A DNA stretch of 64,000 bases from Thermococcus stetteri (GTDB lineage: Archaea > Methanobacteriota_B > Thermococci > Thermococcales > Thermococcaceae), in NCBI RefSeq assembly GCF_017873335.1, contig NZ_JAGGKB010000003.1, positions 186,001-250,000 on the forward strand. Direction: 5' to 3'. The notes beneath the pieces were generated by a model. It was not told the origin of the DNA. It was given only the letters and a program-made list of their open reading frames with translations, and made no database searches. The translations under genes were made by a program, and so were the position numbers. Shown here piece after piece: positions 1 to 8,314 of the stretch (position 1 is the stretch's first letter; each line of letters opens with the position of its first letter).

Positions 1-132
1 GTTCAGTTTTTGTAAGGTAGTAATTTTTCTGCATATAGTGACCAATGTGGTAACTTTCTTAATAAAATTTTCGAGATGGGGTTCAGGGTGGGACTTATGA
101 TAACACACTCGCTCATCTTGATGTGGTGGAAT

Positions 133-190
133 GCAGGGGCGAAGCCCCTGCACCCCGATTTATTTTGAATTACTGGGGGGCTCCGCCCCC
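133..190. repeat. Two GC-rich perfect hairpins
   Basis: GCAGGGGC-GAA-GCCCCTGC (133-151) has 8-bp arms, and GGGGGC-TCC-GCCCCC (176-190) has 6-bp arms. They stand out in an AT-rich intergenic stretch downstream of the PIN gene. The left 120 bases hold nothing I can identify. They could be transcript-end hairpins or the remnant of a small palindromic mobile repeat. Function is unknown. Confidence 0.6.
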
Positions 191-209
191 ACGCCCCCGG
201 AGGTTTAGC

Positions 210-650
210 CTAACAGAGTTGTTTCAGAACCTCGTGATAGAACTCAAGAGGTCGGAGGATTTTAAGGGCATGGTCCTCCAAGCACACAACCTTGTTCTCG
301 TCCCTCAAAGCTATCAAATCATCGTCCCAAGTTAAGATGTACTCAACTTTTCCTTCGTAGGCAATTTCCAGCCATTTATTATCCTCGGGATCCCTGGATA
401 TGTTAAACTCCCTCGAAGGCAAGACTGTTATGGAGCCCCTCAAATACCTGGCCAGAATCCGCTTCCATTCACTGGAGAGCCTCCCCTTCTCAGCCAAGAG
501 GCCAATCTTTAAGCTGATCTCATGGAGCGCTTCTTCGCTTGTATAATTCATAAGAAAATCCCCGTCTAGGGCTTTGATGAGAAGTGCCGCCAGTCCGCTT
601 GGCTTAATCATGGCCGCCAGGACAACGTTGGTATCCATGACCACCTTCAT
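210..650 (-). CDS. PIN-domain toxin (COG1569-type VapC-like RNase)
   Basis: A 146-residue PIN-domain protein of the 'putative toxin-antitoxin system toxin component' type. It opens with MKVVMDTNVV, carrying the first catalytic Asp. A second acidic patch, SRDPEDNKWLEIA, lies near residues 85-97 and a third, TWDDDLIAL, near 109-117, as expected for a Mg-dependent single-strand RNase fold. The start overlaps the stop of the upstream antitoxin by 4 nt (ATGA), so the pair is translationally coupled. Family knowledge predicts growth inhibition by RNA cleavage when the partner is lost; the target cannot be read from sequence. Confidence 0.85.
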   Translation of the reverse strand: MKVVMDTNVVLAAMIKPSGLAALLIKALDGDFLMNYTSEEALHEISLKIGLLAEKGRLSSEWKRILARYLRGSITVLPSREFNISRDPEDNKWLEIAYEGKVEYILTWDDDLIALRDENKVVCLEDHALKILRPLEFYHEVLKQLC

Positions 651-970
651 CTCCTGGCACCCGTGAGTCTCCTGTACTCCCCATCAACTTCCTCGAGGAC
701 ATCCTTGACTTCAGGCCACTCGTCCTCAAAGTCTCCAGAGGCCAACATTCTCCGGGCATTCTCGCTCTCCGCACGAACATCCTGAAGAGTCAGGTCCTTG
801 GCAAGTTCCTTGGCCTCTTCCATCATCATCTGTCCAAGTGCCAGCGTAACGGCGAACTTGATGAAGTCTGAACGGCTCCTGAACTCCTTCTTTTTTACCA
901 GCTCATCTATTTTCTTGATAACGTACCCCGGTAACCTCACGGAGACGGGGTAATCTACCGTCCCCGCCAT
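647..970 (-). CDS. Ribbon-helix-helix antitoxin of the PIN pair
   Basis: A 107-residue protein whose N-terminus, YPVSVRLPGYVIKKIDELVKK, is followed by RSRSDFIKFAVTLAL: a beta-strand plus two helices typical of ribbon-helix-helix DNA-binding antitoxins. The charged C-terminal half would bind the toxin. I chose the ATG at 970 over a TTG at 982 because GGTGAT lies just upstream of the ATG and the TATA box at 1001-1010 puts transcription start at about 975-983. It precedes and overlaps the PIN gene, the usual antitoxin-first order, and probably autorepresses the operon. Confidence 0.8.
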   Translation of the reverse strand: MAGTVDYPVSVRLPGYVIKKIDELVKKKEFRSRSDFIKFAVTLALGQMMMEEAKELAKDLTLQDVRAESENARRMLASGDFEDEWPEVKDVLEEVDGEYRRLTGARR

Positions 971-1000
971 GGCAATCACCAATTACATATAGACTACAAT

Positions 1001-1010
1001 AGTATTTAAA
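1001..1010 (-). promoter_or_regulatory. TATA box of toxin-antitoxin operon
   Basis: TTTAAATACT on the minus strand, about 30-40 nt upstream of the antitoxin ATG, with a purine-rich BRE-like stretch before it. The spacing predicts a very short leader. Confidence 0.55.
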
Positions 1011-1117
1011 GATGACTCCCCTTCTCCTACAAGTCCCACGAACATCCAACTTCAACTACAACGCCCATTTTCGCCACACTTAAGACGAGGTCAGCCCCTT
1101 CATTCTGGCCCTTATAT

Positions 1118-1162
1118 TGACCTCCTCCCCGCCCTGAAGGGCGAGGCTTTCAGAAGAAAAAA
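1118..1162 (-). mobile_element. IS200/IS605-type end remnant (45-bp scar)
   Basis: Read on the minus strand, the sequence after a TTAC target begins TTTTTTCTTCTGAAAGCC, continues through an imperfect palindrome (CTCGCCC-TTCA-GGGCGGGG) and ends GAGGAGGTCA. The same left-end bases follow a TTTAC target at 31070, and a near-identical right end closes that element at 31481. This looks like a left end fused to a right end after internal deletion. It interrupts the DUF996 gene that resumes at once on the plus strand. Confidence 0.65.
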
Positions 1163-1539
1163 GTAAGTATCTCTGGGCCGCCATTCTGGCCATAATAGCG
1201 AGCCTTGTCTGGTTTGGAACGATATTCGGCTCAATGATAAGCATGAACAAATCCCCGGAGATGGGCCTGGGAATGATGGGCACCGGCGGACTCGTGGCGG
1301 CGCTGCTTATGATAGCAGGAATGTGGTTTATGAAGCAGAGCTACGACATAATCTCCGAAGAGACAGGCGTTAAGACCTTTCACACGGTCGGTCTGCTCTA
1401 CATCGTCGGCGCCGTGCTGTCGATAATCGTGATAGGCATCCTCCTCATCGTGGTTGCGGCGATACTCGAGATAATAGCCTTCTTCTCCCTTCCCGACGAG
1501 CTTGAGAAGCCCAGCGAGGACGCAGTGGTCGTCGCATGA
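1163..1539 (+). pseudogene. DUF996 membrane protein, N-terminally truncated
   Basis: The open frame runs directly out of the IS605-type scar (residues KYLWAAILAIIASLVW...) and encodes the C-terminal part of a DUF996 integral membrane protein. Its end, IIAFFSLPDELEKP, matches IIAFSKLPDELEPK at the C-terminus of the intact 200-residue paralogue at 41445-42047. Roughly the first 80 residues are missing, and none are recognisable upstream of the scar. The first internal ATG is at 1234, so a shorter product is possible but would lack at least one membrane segment. Confidence 0.75.
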
Positions 1540-1652
1540 ACTCTTTATCTTTTTGAACGAATGGTGCCACCTGGTAACTCAAGTTTCACTTTTCTCTGAA
1601 CCTCCCTAGTAAACCTAATAAACATGGGGCTCTTTTTCCTCCGGTGGCGGTC

Positions 1653-2390
1653 ATGGGCAGTGGAATCAAGGTCCGGCTCGTCAATTATACGAAAAAATCC
1701 CTGGAAACTGTCACATGGGCGGCTCTCATAAGCTACTGGGATGGCTGGGAAACCGAGGCCTTTGGGAGAATGAGCGACAAGGATGTTGAGATGCACCTGC
1801 CCAGGGTTCTCGGCTACGGTCATGAGTCCATTCTGGAGCACGCGACGCTCACCTTTGCCATCGAGGGATGTTCTCGTGTTTGTTCGCACCAACTTGTGAG
1901 GCATAGGCTTGCAAGCTATACCCAACAGTCACAGCGCTACATCACCTTAAACCCTGAAGACGTTGAAGAGACTTTCGTCATTCCCGAGGGTATAAAGAAC
2001 GATCCCGAGCTTCTCGAAGAATGGAAGGAGCTTATGAGGAAGTCCATTGAGCTCTACAAAAAGAGCATTGAGCGCGGTCAGCACCAGGAGGACGCCCGCT
2101 TCATACTCCCCCAGGCGGTGAGGACGAAGATAGTTGTCACTATGAACCTCCGCGAGCTGAAGCACTTTTTAGGGCTGAGGGCCTGTGAGAGGGCCCAGTG
2201 GGAGATAAGGGAAGTTGCCTGGAAGATGCTCGAGGAGATCGCTAAAAACGATGAGCTGAGGCCGATAATAAAGTGGGCAAAGCTTGGGCCGAGGTGCATC
2301 CAGCTCGGCTACTGTCCGGAGGGCGAGCTGATGCCTCCTAACTGCTGGAAGAGGACAAAAGAAAAGTGGAAAACGCTTGTAAAAGGTTAG
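1653..2390 (+). CDS. thyX: Flavin-dependent thymidylate synthase
   Basis: ThyX makes dTMP from dUMP using methylene-tetrahydrofolate-type donors, FAD and reduced pyridine nucleotide. The 245-residue protein carries the diagnostic RHR(x)7S motif as RHRLASYTQQS at residues 83-93, preceded by GYGHESILEHATLTF, and the length fits archaeal ThyX. I chose the ATG at 1653 because GGTGGCGG sits immediately upstream; a GTG nine bases earlier would overlap that site. It stands alone between unrelated genes. Confidence 0.95.
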   Translation: MGSGIKVRLVNYTKKSLETVTWAALISYWDGWETEAFGRMSDKDVEMHLPRVLGYGHESILEHATLTFAIEGCSRVCSHQLVRHRLASYTQQSQRYITLNPEDVEETFVIPEGIKNDPELLEEWKELMRKSIELYKKSIERGQHQEDARFILPQAVRTKIVVTMNLRELKHFLGLRACERAQWEIREVAWKMLEEIAKNDELRPIIKWAKLGPRCIQLGYCPEGELMPPNCWKRTKEKWKTLVKG

Positions 2391-2451
2391 AAACCTTTGG
2401 TTTTAGAAACGGTTTTATTATTTCTTTTTCATCCCCCATTGGTGATAGCAT

Positions 2452-3147
2452 TTGAAATCGAGGGGCTGGGAAGTCGATATTAACGCTGATTGGGAGACCC
2501 TCAAGACAATCCTGAGCGATCCAAAGAAGACACTACCGTTCTTTCCCTACTTCAAGGAGTTTAGGGAGAACAAAGTTAGGTTTGAGGTTCCTAGGTTCAT
2601 CTTCAACTTTGGCTACGAGTTCAAACTCGACATCGGCTTCGGAAACAGCGAGGCCATCTACACCCTCAGTGGGGAGAGGGGAATACTGACCGTGACATTC
2701 AAAGTTGAGCACGGCCGCCTCCGAGTAACCGCCAGCTGGGCTGGCTTTGGAGAGGCATTAATGGGCAAGCCTTTGGAGATTTTTGCCCGAGGAATAACGG
2801 AAGCCCTTCAGGAGTTCTGTTCATCTTTCACATGTCCAGTGGTCGGGATGTCTTCAGAGGAGGGAGAAGTCATCAGGATCACCCCTGAGAGCGCACCCGC
2901 CTTTTTAAAGAGGCTGGCTCTTGAATTCGGCACTGATTTCATAGTGGAGGGAACGGCAGAGGATGGGACCTACCTGGCGGCCGAGGTGGTTGAGGGCCGG
3001 TTGGTTGAACTCCACGTAAGGCAGGGACTAAAAGAGACTGTGATAAATACTGACATTAGTGTGGTCGAACTTGATGAGGATCCGTTCCGAGACCTGCCTC
3101 TAAACAGAAACTTCAAAATAAAAGTGAAAAAGTTGCCCACCGGGTAG
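2452..3147 (+). CDS. START-like (DUF3211-type) protein, unknown function
   Basis: A 231-residue soluble protein starting at TTG, with GGTGATAG just upstream. Residues 5-125 (WEVDINADWETLKTIL... through WAGFGEALMGKPLEIFARGITEALQEFC) have the strand/helix pattern of an SRPBCC/START hydrophobic-ligand fold and resemble DUF3211. Residues 130-231 form a second alpha/beta segment I cannot place. There is no signal peptide or membrane helix. A lipid- or isoprenoid-binding role is inference only. Confidence 0.6.
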   Translation: MKSRGWEVDINADWETLKTILSDPKKTLPFFPYFKEFRENKVRFEVPRFIFNFGYEFKLDIGFGNSEAIYTLSGERGILTVTFKVEHGRLRVTASWAGFGEALMGKPLEIFARGITEALQEFCSSFTCPVVGMSSEEGEVIRITPESAPAFLKRLALEFGTDFIVEGTAEDGTYLAAEVVEGRLVELHVRQGLKETVINTDISVVELDEDPFRDLPLNRNFKIKVKKLPTG

Positions 3148-3161
3148 AAAGTTGCTATGGC

Positions 3162-4173
3162 CTAATCATACAGTGAGGCCAGACCAGTAACAACCATAAT
3201 CGTCTTCTCGCCTTCTTCCTCTTTTACACCTGCCCCGAGGTCTCCGGTCAGGACCTCAACCCAGCCTCGCTCCCAAAGGAGCTTTTTCCAGAGGATTTTC
3301 CCCTTGAATCAAGCTCCATAAGAAAGGCCGTCCCCTCGACTTCCCCTCCAACGAGAAGACCATCCCCCAGCGGGAGGAGTGAAGTGGCGGCGCCGTTTGG
3401 AATGGTCACCTCCCCCTCGCTCCAGACCCAGAGGTCTCTTCCCTGGTATCCAGCCAGGACGAGCATGCCGCTCCAGAGAGTTGCCATGAACGCCACTCCC
3501 TCAGCGATGTTTTCTTTGCCCAGGAAGTTTCCGTTGGAATCGAAGTTAAATGTAAAGACTTTCCAGTCCTTCTCCTTAACGCTTCCAATGAGCTTCGGCC
3601 TTTTCCCCGAAAGGAGGGACGCCGTTATGATCTCCTCCCAGCCTCCAAAGTCCTTCAGCCACTCAAGCTCGCCCCCAATCGAGAGCTTTCCAACAGAGCT
3701 TTCCAACAAAAAAGCCCATGTTTCCTGGTCTCCCAGTGTCCCCGGCTATGAGGATTGAACCGCCAGCAGGCAGGATAGAGTAAACGTTTTCATTACCCCT
3801 AATTTCGATCTTCCGCTCCCAGAGGACGTTTAAGTTTTCATCGAGCCTCGCGACATAGGCCTTCCAGCCCTCCCCGCCGTCGGGAGTTGCCACACCCTCG
3901 GCGGCACCCCCTATTAGGTAACCGCCCTCGATCCGCACTATCGAGTGCCCCTCCCAGTCGTTTTTTTCCGTCCAGAAAGCGGGTCTCAAGGATCTCTTCG
4001 CCATCAACTCTTGCCAACATGATTCGGTAATTTCTTCCATCGTGGACGCTCCCGATGAGCAGATTATCCGTCAGAGCAACTGGAACCGTCTCAACGCCGA
4101 AGGAATACGTTCTCATTTGATACCATCCCCTCCAGCCAAACGTTTTTGAGGGCGAAAGTTTTAAAGTTTTCAT
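3162..4173 (-). pseudogene. Beta-propeller-like protein, three frameshifts
   Basis: Three overlapping frames join into one protein of about 335 residues made of repeated short beta motifs (GGYLIGGAAEG, GGSILIAGDTG, DGLLVGGEVEG), like WD/PQQ-type propeller blades. There is an extra A in a run near 3961-3967, a perfect 13-bp tandem duplication at 3682-3707, and a missing A near 3300; correcting all three gives a continuous frame ending GLASLYD at 3162. There is no clear signal peptide. Function unknown. It faces the gene at 4199, so the short gap holds divergent promoters. Confidence 0.7.
3682..3707. repeat. 13-bp perfect tandem duplication
   Basis: AGAGCTTTCCAAC occurs twice in direct succession (3682-3694 and 3695-3707) inside the propeller gene. 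Removing one copy restores the reading frame across FFVGKLSIGGELEW, so the duplication is itself the mutation. Confidence 0.9.
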
Positions 4174-4198
4174 ATTCGGTAGTAAATTGGTGGTTCAA

Positions 4199-4714
4199 GT
4201 GAGGAAAAACGCCATCATTATGGCAATCGCTCTTCTGCTCGCCGCTGGTCTAGTCGCTTCGACTTATTCCTTGTGGAAGTGCCAGAAAAAGAGTGAACGG
4301 CTCATAGATAGTGTTTACATTGATTCCATCCGCTCAGTAGAGGTACTTTCAGATATGGCCAATTTCCTCAACGGCTCAATTGAGACTAACGCTTCCGATG
4401 ACTATCTCATGTTCCAGCTGATTCTCTACGATGAACATGCGATCTTCCTTGGGAAAATCCTTTTCGACTTATACGAACAAACGGGAGAGAAAAAATATTA
4501 CACCCTCTACACTGCCGTTTCCAATGTCGTTAGCTTTCTTACCGATGTCTCAAATGACGGGCCAACGAAAATGAGGGCAAGGGTGAAGGACAATTTTTAT
4601 ACTCTCAAACAGATTCAAGAACTCTTCAAAGAGCTTTCAAAGTATCAGAAACCGGAAGAAATTCCAGAAGACTTGGCAGAAGAACTCCTGAATGCTTCGA
4701 GGAAGTTGAAGTAA
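4199..4714 (+). CDS. Membrane-anchored helical protein, unknown
   Basis: A 171-residue protein with one N-terminal hydrophobic segment (residues 5-24, AIIMAIALLLAAGLVASTYS) followed by a largely alpha-helical extracytoplasmic domain without recognisable motifs. The GTG at 4199 is preferred because GGTGG lies 5 nt upstream; the TTG at 4187 would place that site inside the gene. It begins a run with the small membrane protein at 4735 and the nitrilase at 5032, probably one transcription unit. I do not recognise the family. Confidence 0.6.
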   Translation: MRKNAIIMAIALLLAAGLVASTYSLWKCQKKSERLIDSVYIDSIRSVEVLSDMANFLNGSIETNASDDYLMFQLILYDEHAIFLGKILFDLYEQTGEKKYYTLYTAVSNVVSFLTDVSNDGPTKMRARVKDNFYTLKQIQELFKELSKYQKPEEIPEDLAEELLNASRKLK

Positions 4715-4734
4715 AGGTCACCGAGGTATCTTCC

Positions 4735-5063
4735 ATGAGGAAGAGTAGGCCTAGCAGTGGAATCTTCACCATCCTCGCGGTGATCATGATAATCCTTGCC
4801 TTTGTTCCTGCCTACTTCATCGGCTACCTCTACCTCGTTCTAATGGCCGTTTACCTTGCTCTCTTCTACGTTGTCGAAAGGAGAGGACACAGGAAGCTTT
4901 CCATGGCGATCTCCTACCTCTTTGGCCTTGTCGTGGTGTACCTCGTTATGAAAAAATCGGGAAGTGGGATCTCAGGCTTTTCGCCTTGGTTACGGTTCTG
5001 GGTGCGCTTTCACTCATAAGGAGGGCGAAGAATGAAGGTGGCGCTAATCCCGATGCGGGTTGA
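4735..5063 (+). pseudogene. Small multi-span membrane protein, frameshifted near 4958
   Basis: As read, the ORF ends at 5019 after three hydrophobic segments with an improbable tail (FSPWLRFWVRFHS). Adding one G to the GGG at about 4957 changes this to GKWDLRLFALVTVLGALSLIRR, a good further transmembrane helix with positive cytoplasmic end, and the stop moves to 5061-5063 so that the gene overlaps the nitrilase start. I therefore read it as a one-base deletion in a roughly 109-residue protein. No family assigned. Confidence 0.55.
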
Positions 5064-5715
5064 GGACGGGGACTTCGAGGCCAACTGGAAGGAGTTCAAA
5101 AGACGCTTTGACGAGGCCTTGGAACACAACTCGGACTTTCTCGTTTTTCCCGAGTACTGCCTCACCGGCTTTAGGGAGTGGGACTTTTCCGGGGTGGAGC
5201 TCTACGAGGAGATAACCGCAAGGGTGAGCGAGCTCGCGAGGGAGAACAACGTCTACGTCGTCTTCGGCCTTCTCGAACCCTACAAGAACTGCGTTTACAA
5301 CTCGGCCCTGCTCATCGGGCGGAACGGCGAAGTCCTCCTCAAGCACCGCAAGTTCCAGGAGCCCTACAAGTTCTGTACTGGCAACACGGTGAGGACTGCA
5401 AGGACAGAGTTCGGAAAAGCTGCAATCATCATCTGCGGCGACCTCTACAACAAGCGCATAGCCAAGTGGGTGAGGAGGAAGAGGCCGGATTTCCTCTTCG
5501 TTCCCATGGAATATTCGCCAGACTACGAGGAGCCCAACGAGGAGGACATAGAGGCCATGTCGGAGCGGGTTAGGCTCCTAGGTGTTAGGGCTTTCATCGT
5601 GAACAGCTTCCCGCCAGGAGGTGTGTGGGTCTTCGATAAGAACGGGGCATTAATAGTCGGGAGCAGAGGGGAGAGAATGCTTGTATGGGAAGATAAAAGA
5701 AAAGGTCAGCCGTAG
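5032..5715 (+). CDS. Carbon-nitrogen hydrolase (nitrilase superfamily)
   Basis: A 227-residue cytoplasmic amidase/nitrilase-fold enzyme. The catalytic triad is visible as Glu41 (VFPEYCLTGF), Lys107 (LLKHRKF) and Cys135 (IIICGDLYN), in standard order and spacing. Such enzymes hydrolyse non-peptide C-N bonds. The protein is shorter than most family members (about 260-300 residues). The substrate is not deducible. The 3' end runs convergently into the amidase gene with a 10-bp overlap. Confidence 0.85.
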   Translation: MKVALIPMRVEDGDFEANWKEFKRRFDEALEHNSDFLVFPEYCLTGFREWDFSGVELYEEITARVSELARENNVYVVFGLLEPYKNCVYNSALLIGRNGEVLLKHRKFQEPYKFCTGNTVRTARTEFGKAAIIICGDLYNKRIAKWVRRKRPDFLFVPMEYSPDYEEPNEEDIEAMSERVRLLGVRAFIVNSFPPGGVWVFDKNGALIVGSRGERMLVWEDKRKGQP

Positions 5716-6692
5716 ATATCGACGACTATCCTGTCCGGGTTGCTGAGGGTGAAGTGCCTGTAGGGGAGGTAGGGCTGGTTCAGGTGGGCGACGATGATAA
5801 CGTTCCCGTTTATCTCCTTTGCCATTATGTAAGAAACGGTGCGGGTGTTCGTTATCCTGTAGTACCAGCCGTAGCTGTTCTTCGCCCATCCGAGGTTCCC
5901 GAGCTTCGCGCCCTTGACTTGGATAACGAGGTTGTAGCCGTTCGAGTAGGCAGTGTAGTAGGTGGAGTAGTCGGCCTTCTTGGTGAGGTCAACGACGAGG
6001 CGGAAGTATTCAGCGTGCTGTCCGTACCTCACGTTCTCGACCACAGGGGTGGAGGAGTCAATCGGGTCGTGGACGGGGACGCCGAAGTAGCGCTGGATCC
6101 CGTGCAGGATGGCGAGGGAGTACTTCCACTGGTAGGCATCGTTGGTGAGGATCGAAACGTCGTAGGGGTTGGTTATGAACCCGGTCTCAATGAGTATGGC
6201 GGGCATCTTGGTGTATTTTATGACGTAGAAGCCGGCTTCTCTAACGCCCCTGTTCTTGAGGGGTATAAACTTCACTAGCTCACGGTTAACGTACGTGGCC
6301 AGCAGGTTCCCCTTGCTTGAGCCGTAGTAGTGGTAGACCTCAAAGCCCGTGGCGGAGCTTGAGCCGGAGTTCACGTGAATGCTCACGAAGATGTCGCAGC
6401 CCGCGCTGTTCGCTATCCTTACCCTCTCAGGGAGCGTGACGAAATAATCTCCGTCCCTCGTGAGGACGACCTTAGCCCCGTCCTTCTTGAGGATTTCAGC
6501 AGTTTTAAGGGCTATGGCGAGAGCTATGTCCTTTTCTCTAACGCCGTTTCCTATGGCTCCCGGGTCGTGTCCCCCGTGTCCAGCATCAACACAGATCGTG
6601 TAACCGCTCAGGTCGCTGGCTCCCTCTACATGGCTGGCCGGAACGAGGGCTAGAACAACGATTAACAGCACAAACGCTGACTTAAGTCTCAT
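5706..6692 (-). CDS. Secreted Amidase_3 (N-acetylmuramoyl-L-alanine amidase-type) with AMIN domain
   Basis: A 328-residue exported protein with signal peptide 1-25 (hydrophobic core FVLLIVVLALVPA). Residues 31-195 are an Amidase_3 zinc hydrolase with metal/catalytic residues His39 (VDAGHGGHDPG), Glu53 (REKDIAL), His106 (SIHVNSG) and Glu169 (AILIETGF). Residues 215-328 resemble an AMIN targeting domain ending DRIVVDIYG. I chose the ATG at 6692 for its GGAGGTGT site and signal peptide. In bacteria this enzyme cleaves murein, which Thermococcales lack, so the substrate here must differ or be foreign peptidoglycan. Confidence 0.85.
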   Translation of the reverse strand: MRLKSAFVLLIVVLALVPASHVEGASDLSGYTICVDAGHGGHDPGAIGNGVREKDIALAIALKTAEILKKDGAKVVLTRDGDYFVTLPERVRIANSAGCDIFVSIHVNSGSSSATGFEVYHYYGSSKGNLLATYVNRELVKFIPLKNRGVREAGFYVIKYTKMPAILIETGFITNPYDVSILTNDAYQWKYSLAILHGIQRYFGVPVHDPIDSSTPVVENVRYGQHAEYFRLVVDLTKKADYSTYYTAYSNGYNLVIQVKGAKLGNLGWAKNSYGWYYRITNTRTVSYIMAKEINGNVIIVAHLNQPYLPYRHFTLSNPDRIVVDIYG

Positions 6693-6938
6693 AGTGTACA
6701 CCTCCAGACACTCTTTGAGCATAAGGAATTTTCTGGGTTTATATATTTTCCCGCATTTAATTGTACAAAATACAAATGTTCGAAAATACTCAAAAGACAA
6801 TGTAGCTACAATAGACATTGGGAAATTGTCCATCCACGTGCTTCCGCCGTTGGCATGTTTTGCAGCAATCCAAGAAATCACGAACTCCTGGTAGCAACCC
6901 TAAAATACGTCTCACCCACATTATCTTTGGTGAACCCC

Positions 6939-7268
6939 ATGGAGCTCTACGATGTTGACGAGTTCTGGAAGTTTGACCTCCGCGTTGGCCTCGTTAAGGG
7001 GGCCGAGAAGCTGAAGAGGACGAAGAAGCTCATCAAGCTCGATGTGGACTTTGGCAATGAAGAGAGAACGATAATCACGGGCATAGCCGACCAGTACCCT
7101 CCGGAAGAGCTTGAGGGGAAGAAGTTCGTCTTCGTGCTCAACCTGAAACCCAAGAAACTCAGCGGTGTCGAGAGCCAGGGGATGCTCCTCCTCGCGGAGA
7201 CTGAAGAGGGCAGGGTTTACCTCCTTCCGGTTCCCGACGAAGTGCCGGTTGGAACGAGGGTGTGGTGA
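6939..7268 (+). CDS. tRNA-binding domain protein (MetRS-beta/CsaA-like)
   Basis: A 109-residue OB-fold protein of the EMAP/Trbp111 class: FDLRVGLVKGAEKLKRTKKLIKLDVDFG, ITGIADQYPPEEL and PKKLSGVESQGMLL are the standard motifs. It matches the C-terminal dimerisation/tRNA-binding domain of methionyl-tRNA synthetase, which in Thermococcales is often a separate gene. GGTGA precedes the ATG at 6939. The phosphatase follows after one base and is probably cotranscribed. Confidence 0.85.
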   Translation: MELYDVDEFWKFDLRVGLVKGAEKLKRTKKLIKLDVDFGNEERTIITGIADQYPPEELEGKKFVFVLNLKPKKLSGVESQGMLLLAETEEGRVYLLPVPDEVPVGTRVW

Positions 7269-7269
7269 G

Positions 7270-7722
7270 ATGTGGCCCTCTGCAAAGTTCATTGACGACA
7301 AAGTCGCCTTCTCCCGGATGCCGACGGAGAAAGAGTTAGATGAGGTCGTCAGAGACTTCAATGCAGTTGTTGTCCTCGTTGAAGAGCACGAGCTCCCTTA
7401 CCCGCTTGAAGAGTGGGAAAAGAGGGGTGTAGAAGTCCTCCACAGTCCGATTCCAGACTTCACGGCTCCAAGCATAGAGCAACTCCTTCAGATCCTCCGA
7501 TGGATTGAAGAGAGGGTCAAAGGAGGGAAGAGGGTTCTTATTCACTGCATGGGTGGTCTTGGGAGGAGCGGGACCGTGGCTGTTGCGTGGCTCATGTACT
7601 CGCGCGGCCTTTCCCTGCGCGAGGCACTCATGGAGGTCAGAAAAAAGAGGCCCGGGGCAGTGGAGACGTGGGAGCAGATGGAGGTTTTGCAGGAGCTTGA
7701 ACGACATCTCAGAAGCCGTTGA
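7270..7722 (+). CDS. Dual-specificity protein phosphatase
   Basis: A 150-residue cysteine-based phosphatase. The P-loop HCMGGLGRSGT spans residues 92-102 with nucleophile Cys93 and Arg99, and the general-acid Asp63 lies in IPDFTAPS. This minimal DSP fold occurs in Thermococcales and removes phosphate from Tyr/Ser/Thr or other phospho-substrates. The ATG is one base after the upstream stop, in GGTGAGATG. The tail overlaps the convergent nitroreductase by 14 bp. Confidence 0.9.
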   Translation: MWPSAKFIDDKVAFSRMPTEKELDEVVRDFNAVVVLVEEHELPYPLEEWEKRGVEVLHSPIPDFTAPSIEQLLQILRWIEERVKGGKRVLIHCMGGLGRSGTVAVAWLMYSRGLSLREALMEVRKKRPGAVETWEQMEVLQELERHLRSR

Positions 7723-8272
7723 AGCTCACGACCTCCTCAAGCTCCCTCCTCTCGTACTTTGGCTTGGGGTCGGCGGGATAGCCAACGGGGAGTATCGTCT
7801 GGAGCTTGTAATCCTTTGGAGCGTTTAGGAGTTCCTCAATGGGCCTCGGGTTCGGAGGGGTGTAAGTTACAGTGCCGAGGCCGAGTTCCTCAAGAGCAAG
7901 CAGAAGATAACCCACAGCTATCCACGTTGACTGGAGCCAGTAGGGAGCTTTAATGTGGCCGAAGACGAGGATTAGGTAAGGAGCCTCGCTCAAAAAGGGT
8001 TTTTCGAATGTAAACCCTTTCTCTTTTAACCACTCTCCCAGCTTGCCGGAGACTTTATCGTGAAACTTCTTCTCTTCAGCCTCACAGACATCGCGGATTT
8101 TTGCCTTCAGCCACTCGTCCTCTATGATTACGAACTTCCAGGGCTGGGCGTTCATCCCGGAGGGGGCTTCCTTGGCCGCTTCTATGGCCTTTAGAATGTC
8201 CTCTTTCGGCGGTTTGTCGGGCATGAACTTTCTAACAGTCTTTCTCCTTTTGGCGAGCTCAAGGACACGCAT
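7709..8272 (-). CDS. Nitroreductase-family FMN oxidoreductase
   Basis: A 187-residue FMN-dependent oxidoreductase. The N-terminal RRKTVRKF (FMN phosphate contact), PSGMNAQPWKFVII and the C-terminal LPVGYPAD are hallmark nitroreductase motifs, and the central segment WIAVGYLLLALEELGLG is the dimer helix. Substrate not predictable. GGTGGTTGA precedes the ATG at 8272. Confidence 0.88.
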   Translation of the reverse strand: MRVLELAKRRKTVRKFMPDKPPKEDILKAIEAAKEAPSGMNAQPWKFVIIEDEWLKAKIRDVCEAEEKKFHDKVSGKLGEWLKEKGFTFEKPFLSEAPYLILVFGHIKAPYWLQSTWIAVGYLLLALEELGLGTVTYTPPNPRPIEELLNAPKDYKLQTILPVGYPADPKPKYERRELEEVVSFNGF

Positions 8273-8314
8273 TCAACCACCTGCTTAATTTTAGATTCAA
8301 AATGCTAAAAACGT

